Assembly: GCA_018364455.1 (NCBI GenBank)
Contig: JAGZLW010000042.1
Coordinates: forward strand, 1 to 15,314
Source of the DNA: Streptococcus mitis
GTDB taxonomy: Bacteria > Bacillota > Bacilli > Lactobacillales > Streptococcaceae
DNA: 15,314 bases
Reading direction: 5' to 3'
Shown: piece after piece, positions 13,969 to 15,314 of the stretch
How positions within the stretch are numbered: position 1 is the first letter of the stretch
Layout: every line of letters begins with the position of its first letter
Program-made: the position numbers and the translations under genes
Notes under the pieces: model-generated
What the model saw: only the letters and a program-made list of their open reading frames with translations
Database searches by the model: none
Told to the model about the DNA's origin: nothing

Positions 13969-13979
13969 TGAGGAAAACA

Positions 13980-15314
13980 ATGAGACAAACAAATGTTAGA
14001 GGGACATTATCCCTACGTGGCTTTAGAAAATTAAGAACTGGTGCAATTGTTGCGACAGGTGTGATTTTATTGGGACTGGGCTTTTTAGCTCCAACTGTTT
14101 CAGCTAATGAACAAGATGGTGTTTGGGTAGCCAGAACAGTTGCAGAAGTAAAAGCTGATATTCAAAATATAGACAATTTATCACACTACACAATTAAGTG
14201 GGGAGATACACTGAGTGCTATTAGTGGAGCAACGGGGTTATCTGTTGATAGTTTGGTTGAGATAAATCGTATTGCAAATAGAGATTTGATTTTTGCTAAT
14301 AATAAATTATATTTTAGCGAAGAAGCTTTTCTAAAAGATGGAAATACAGAAGTCAAAAGACAGCGAGTGTCGATTGATAATTCTGGTAGCTGTCAAAGTT
14401 ATGAAGTTGAAACAAAGACAGATACTGTAACTGGAGAGCAAACTACTACAGTTAAACAAACGACACCAGCAGTATCGGCAGCGAAAGCTGAAGAGTCAGT
14501 ATCGCCAGCACTGAAAGCAGAAACACCAGTCACAGTTGCGCCAAAATCAGACGAGTCAGCGACACCAGCGTTGAAAACTGAAGAACCATCAGCGCCAGCA
14601 CCGAAAGTGGAAGAACCTGCAACCCCCTCGCCAAAAGCAGAGGAACCAACGACACCCGCACCGAAAGCAGAAGAACCAGCGACACCTGCACCAAAGGTGG
14701 AAGAACCAGTGACACCTGCGCCAAAAGTAGATGAGCCAGCGACACCCGCACCGAAAACAGACGAGCCAGCGACTCCGGCACCAAAATCAGACGAGCCAGT
14801 GGCTACAACGCCAAAAGCAGAAGAACCAGCGGTTCCAGCGCCAAAAGCGGAAGAACCAGCGGTTCCAGCGCCAAAAACGGAAGAACCAGCGTCGACAACA
14901 CCGAAGGCAGAAGAACCAGTTTCACCAGCGCCAAAAGCAGAGGAGCCAGCGACTCCGGCACTAAAATCAGACGAGTCAGTGGCACCAGCGCCAAAAGCAG
15001 AGGAACCAGTGGCACCAGCGCCGAAAGCGGATGAGCCAGTATCTCCAGCACCGAAAGTGGAAGAACCAGCGACACCAGCGCCAAAAGTAGAGGAGCCAGT
15101 GACTCCATCACCAAAAGCAGAAGCACCAGCAGAAGGAACAACGCCAAAAGTGGAAGAGCCAGCAGCGACTGAGCCCAAAGTGGAGGAACCAGCGACTCCA
15201 GCACCAAAAGTAGAGGAACCAGCGACACCGGCGCCGAAAGCGGAAGAACCAGCGACACCGGCGCCGAAAGCGGAAGAACCAGCGACACCGGCACCAAAAG
15301 TGGAAGAGCCAGAG
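13980..15314 (+). CDS. Secreted LysM surface protein with long Pro/Lys/Glu repeat stalk (3' end outside window)
   Basis: The frame is open from ATG 13980 to the window edge (445 codons, no stop). The ribosome site is GTGAGGAA, 5 nt before the ATG. Residues 1-42 form a long signal peptide: basic region (SLRGFRKLRTG), hydrophobic core (AIVATGVILLGLGFLAP), and likely cleavage in TVSA|NEQ. One LysM domain at about 70-113 (starts HYTIKWGDTLSAI) should bind peptidoglycan. A linker holds a single Cys138. From residue 162 on there are at least 28 near-identical units of ten residues, consensus EPATPAPKAE, one of them eleven long. The repeats resemble wall-spanning stalks of streptococcal surface proteins. 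Any anchor (LPXTG, choline-binding) or catalytic domain would be beyond the window. Function beyond wall binding is unknown. Confidence 0.88.
   Translation, partial: MRQTNVRGTLSLRGFRKLRTGAIVATGVILLGLGFLAPTVSANEQDGVWVARTVAEVKADIQNIDNLSHYTIKWGDTLSAISGATGLSVDSLVEINRIANRDLIFANNKLYFSEEAFLKDGNTEVKRQRVSIDNSGSCQSYEVETKTDTVTGEQTTTVKQTTPAVSAAKAEESVSPALKAETPVTVAPKSDESATPALKTEEPSAPAPKVEEPATPSPKAEEPTTPAPKAEEPATPAPKVEEPVTPAPKVDEPATPAPKTDEPATPAPKSDEPVATTPKAEEPAVPAPKAEEPAVPAPKTEEPASTTPKAEEPVSPAPKAEEPATPALKSDESVAPAPKAEEPVAPAPKADEPVSPAPKVEEPATPAPKVEEPVTPSPKAEAPAEGTTPKVEEPAATEPKVEEPATPAPKVEEPATPAPKAEEPATPAPKAEEPATPAPKVEEPE
14463..15311 (+). repeat. Coding tandem repeat array, 30-bp period, at least 28 units
   Basis: About 850 bp of 30-bp units, each encoding ten residues (consensus EPATPAPKAE). 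The early units (to about 14560) are degenerate. The last ones are nearly identical, with two consecutive units the same base for base at about 15234-15293, so the array appears to grow or homogenise at its 3' end. One unit at about 15120-15152 is 33 bp. The pattern favours copy-number variation by slippage or recombination. It is coding sequence with no spacers, so not a CRISPR array. Confidence 0.92.

Larger units (their letters stand above)
13632..13979. other. 348-bp intergenic region between vex3 and the LysM gene
   Basis: It contains the two hairpins after vex3, a promoter for the LysM gene and an AT-rich leader with further structure. No gene longer than 14 codons is visible. The 27-residue Pep27 sequence I know from pneumococcus is not encoded here in any frame I read, and there is no start of a response regulator. 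Confidence 0.7.

Noticed and set aside
13632..13979. Search for a pep27-like small peptide gene or start of vncR
   Set aside because: Only frames of 14 codons or fewer are present, and none resembles the Pep27 sequence I know.
14399..15297. Long minus-strand frames over the stalk repeats (259 and 164 codons; Gly/Ser/Ala/Phe-rich and Leu/Val/Pro-rich)
   Set aside because: They are mirror images of the 30-bp repeat codons, which rarely give stops on the complement. They have no ribosome site or recognisable domain, and the plus strand has a signal peptide and LysM domain in an uninterrupted frame.
14463..15311. Regular 30-bp repeats as a CRISPR array
   Set aside because: Units are directly adjacent with no unique spacers, keep one reading frame throughout, and encode a Pro/Lys/Glu stalk. 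No cas genes are near.

Overview
The window is a piece of chromosome from a Mitis-group Streptococcus (S. pneumoniae, S. mitis or a close relative). The evidence is low GC, extended -10 promoters (TGnTATAAT), a CodY box in front of codY, and protein sequences I recognise as pneumococcal-type MurT, GatD, PncA and Vex. The species call rests on recognition and was not searched.

Layout. (1) Positions 1-1597, plus strand: the 3' end of truA, then a ThiD/PdxK-type vitamin kinase and a small ECF-transporter S component. All three overlap and form a vitamin salvage operon that ends at a strong bidirectional hairpin. (2) Positions 1699-6447, minus strand: pepQ (proline dipeptidase); the murT-gatD pair that amidates lipid II glutamate; and a flavin disulfide reductase with a CxxxxC centre, of the RclA/hypothiocyanous-acid-reductase type. 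Terminators lie after gatD and after the reductase. murT has an extended -10 only six bases before its ATG, so its mRNA is probably leaderless. (3) Positions 6448-8370: a divergent intergenic region, then the DEAD-box RNA helicase cshA (GTG start, about 145-nt structured leader) with its terminator. (4) Positions 8371-9959: codY with a consensus-like promoter and CodY box, translationally coupled to the nicotinamidase gene pncA. (5) Positions 9996-10160: tRNA-Leu(AAG) with its own strong promoter and terminator. (6) Positions 10205-13631: vex1-vex2-vex3, an ABC exporter of permease, ATPase and permease, with two TTTCATA-type direct repeats 11 bp apart next to its -10 box. The vncRS/pep27 genes that flank vex in pneumococcus are not present here. 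(7) Positions 13980-15314: the start of a secreted LysM surface protein. It has at least 28 ten-residue Pro/Lys/Glu repeats and runs off the end of the window.

Together, MurT-GatD builds amidated lipid II for cross-linking, PepQ and CodY link peptide use to branched-chain amino-acid sensing, PncA feeds NAD synthesis, and the reductase probably defends against the host peroxidase oxidant HOSCN. Most of the window is conserved core genome. The vex block and the repeat-rich LysM gene are the accessory-like part. I see no obviously new multi-gene defence or mobile system. The most unusual signals are regulatory (leaderless murT, uORF/switch-like leaders, 11-bp repeats at vex) and the repeat stalk protein.
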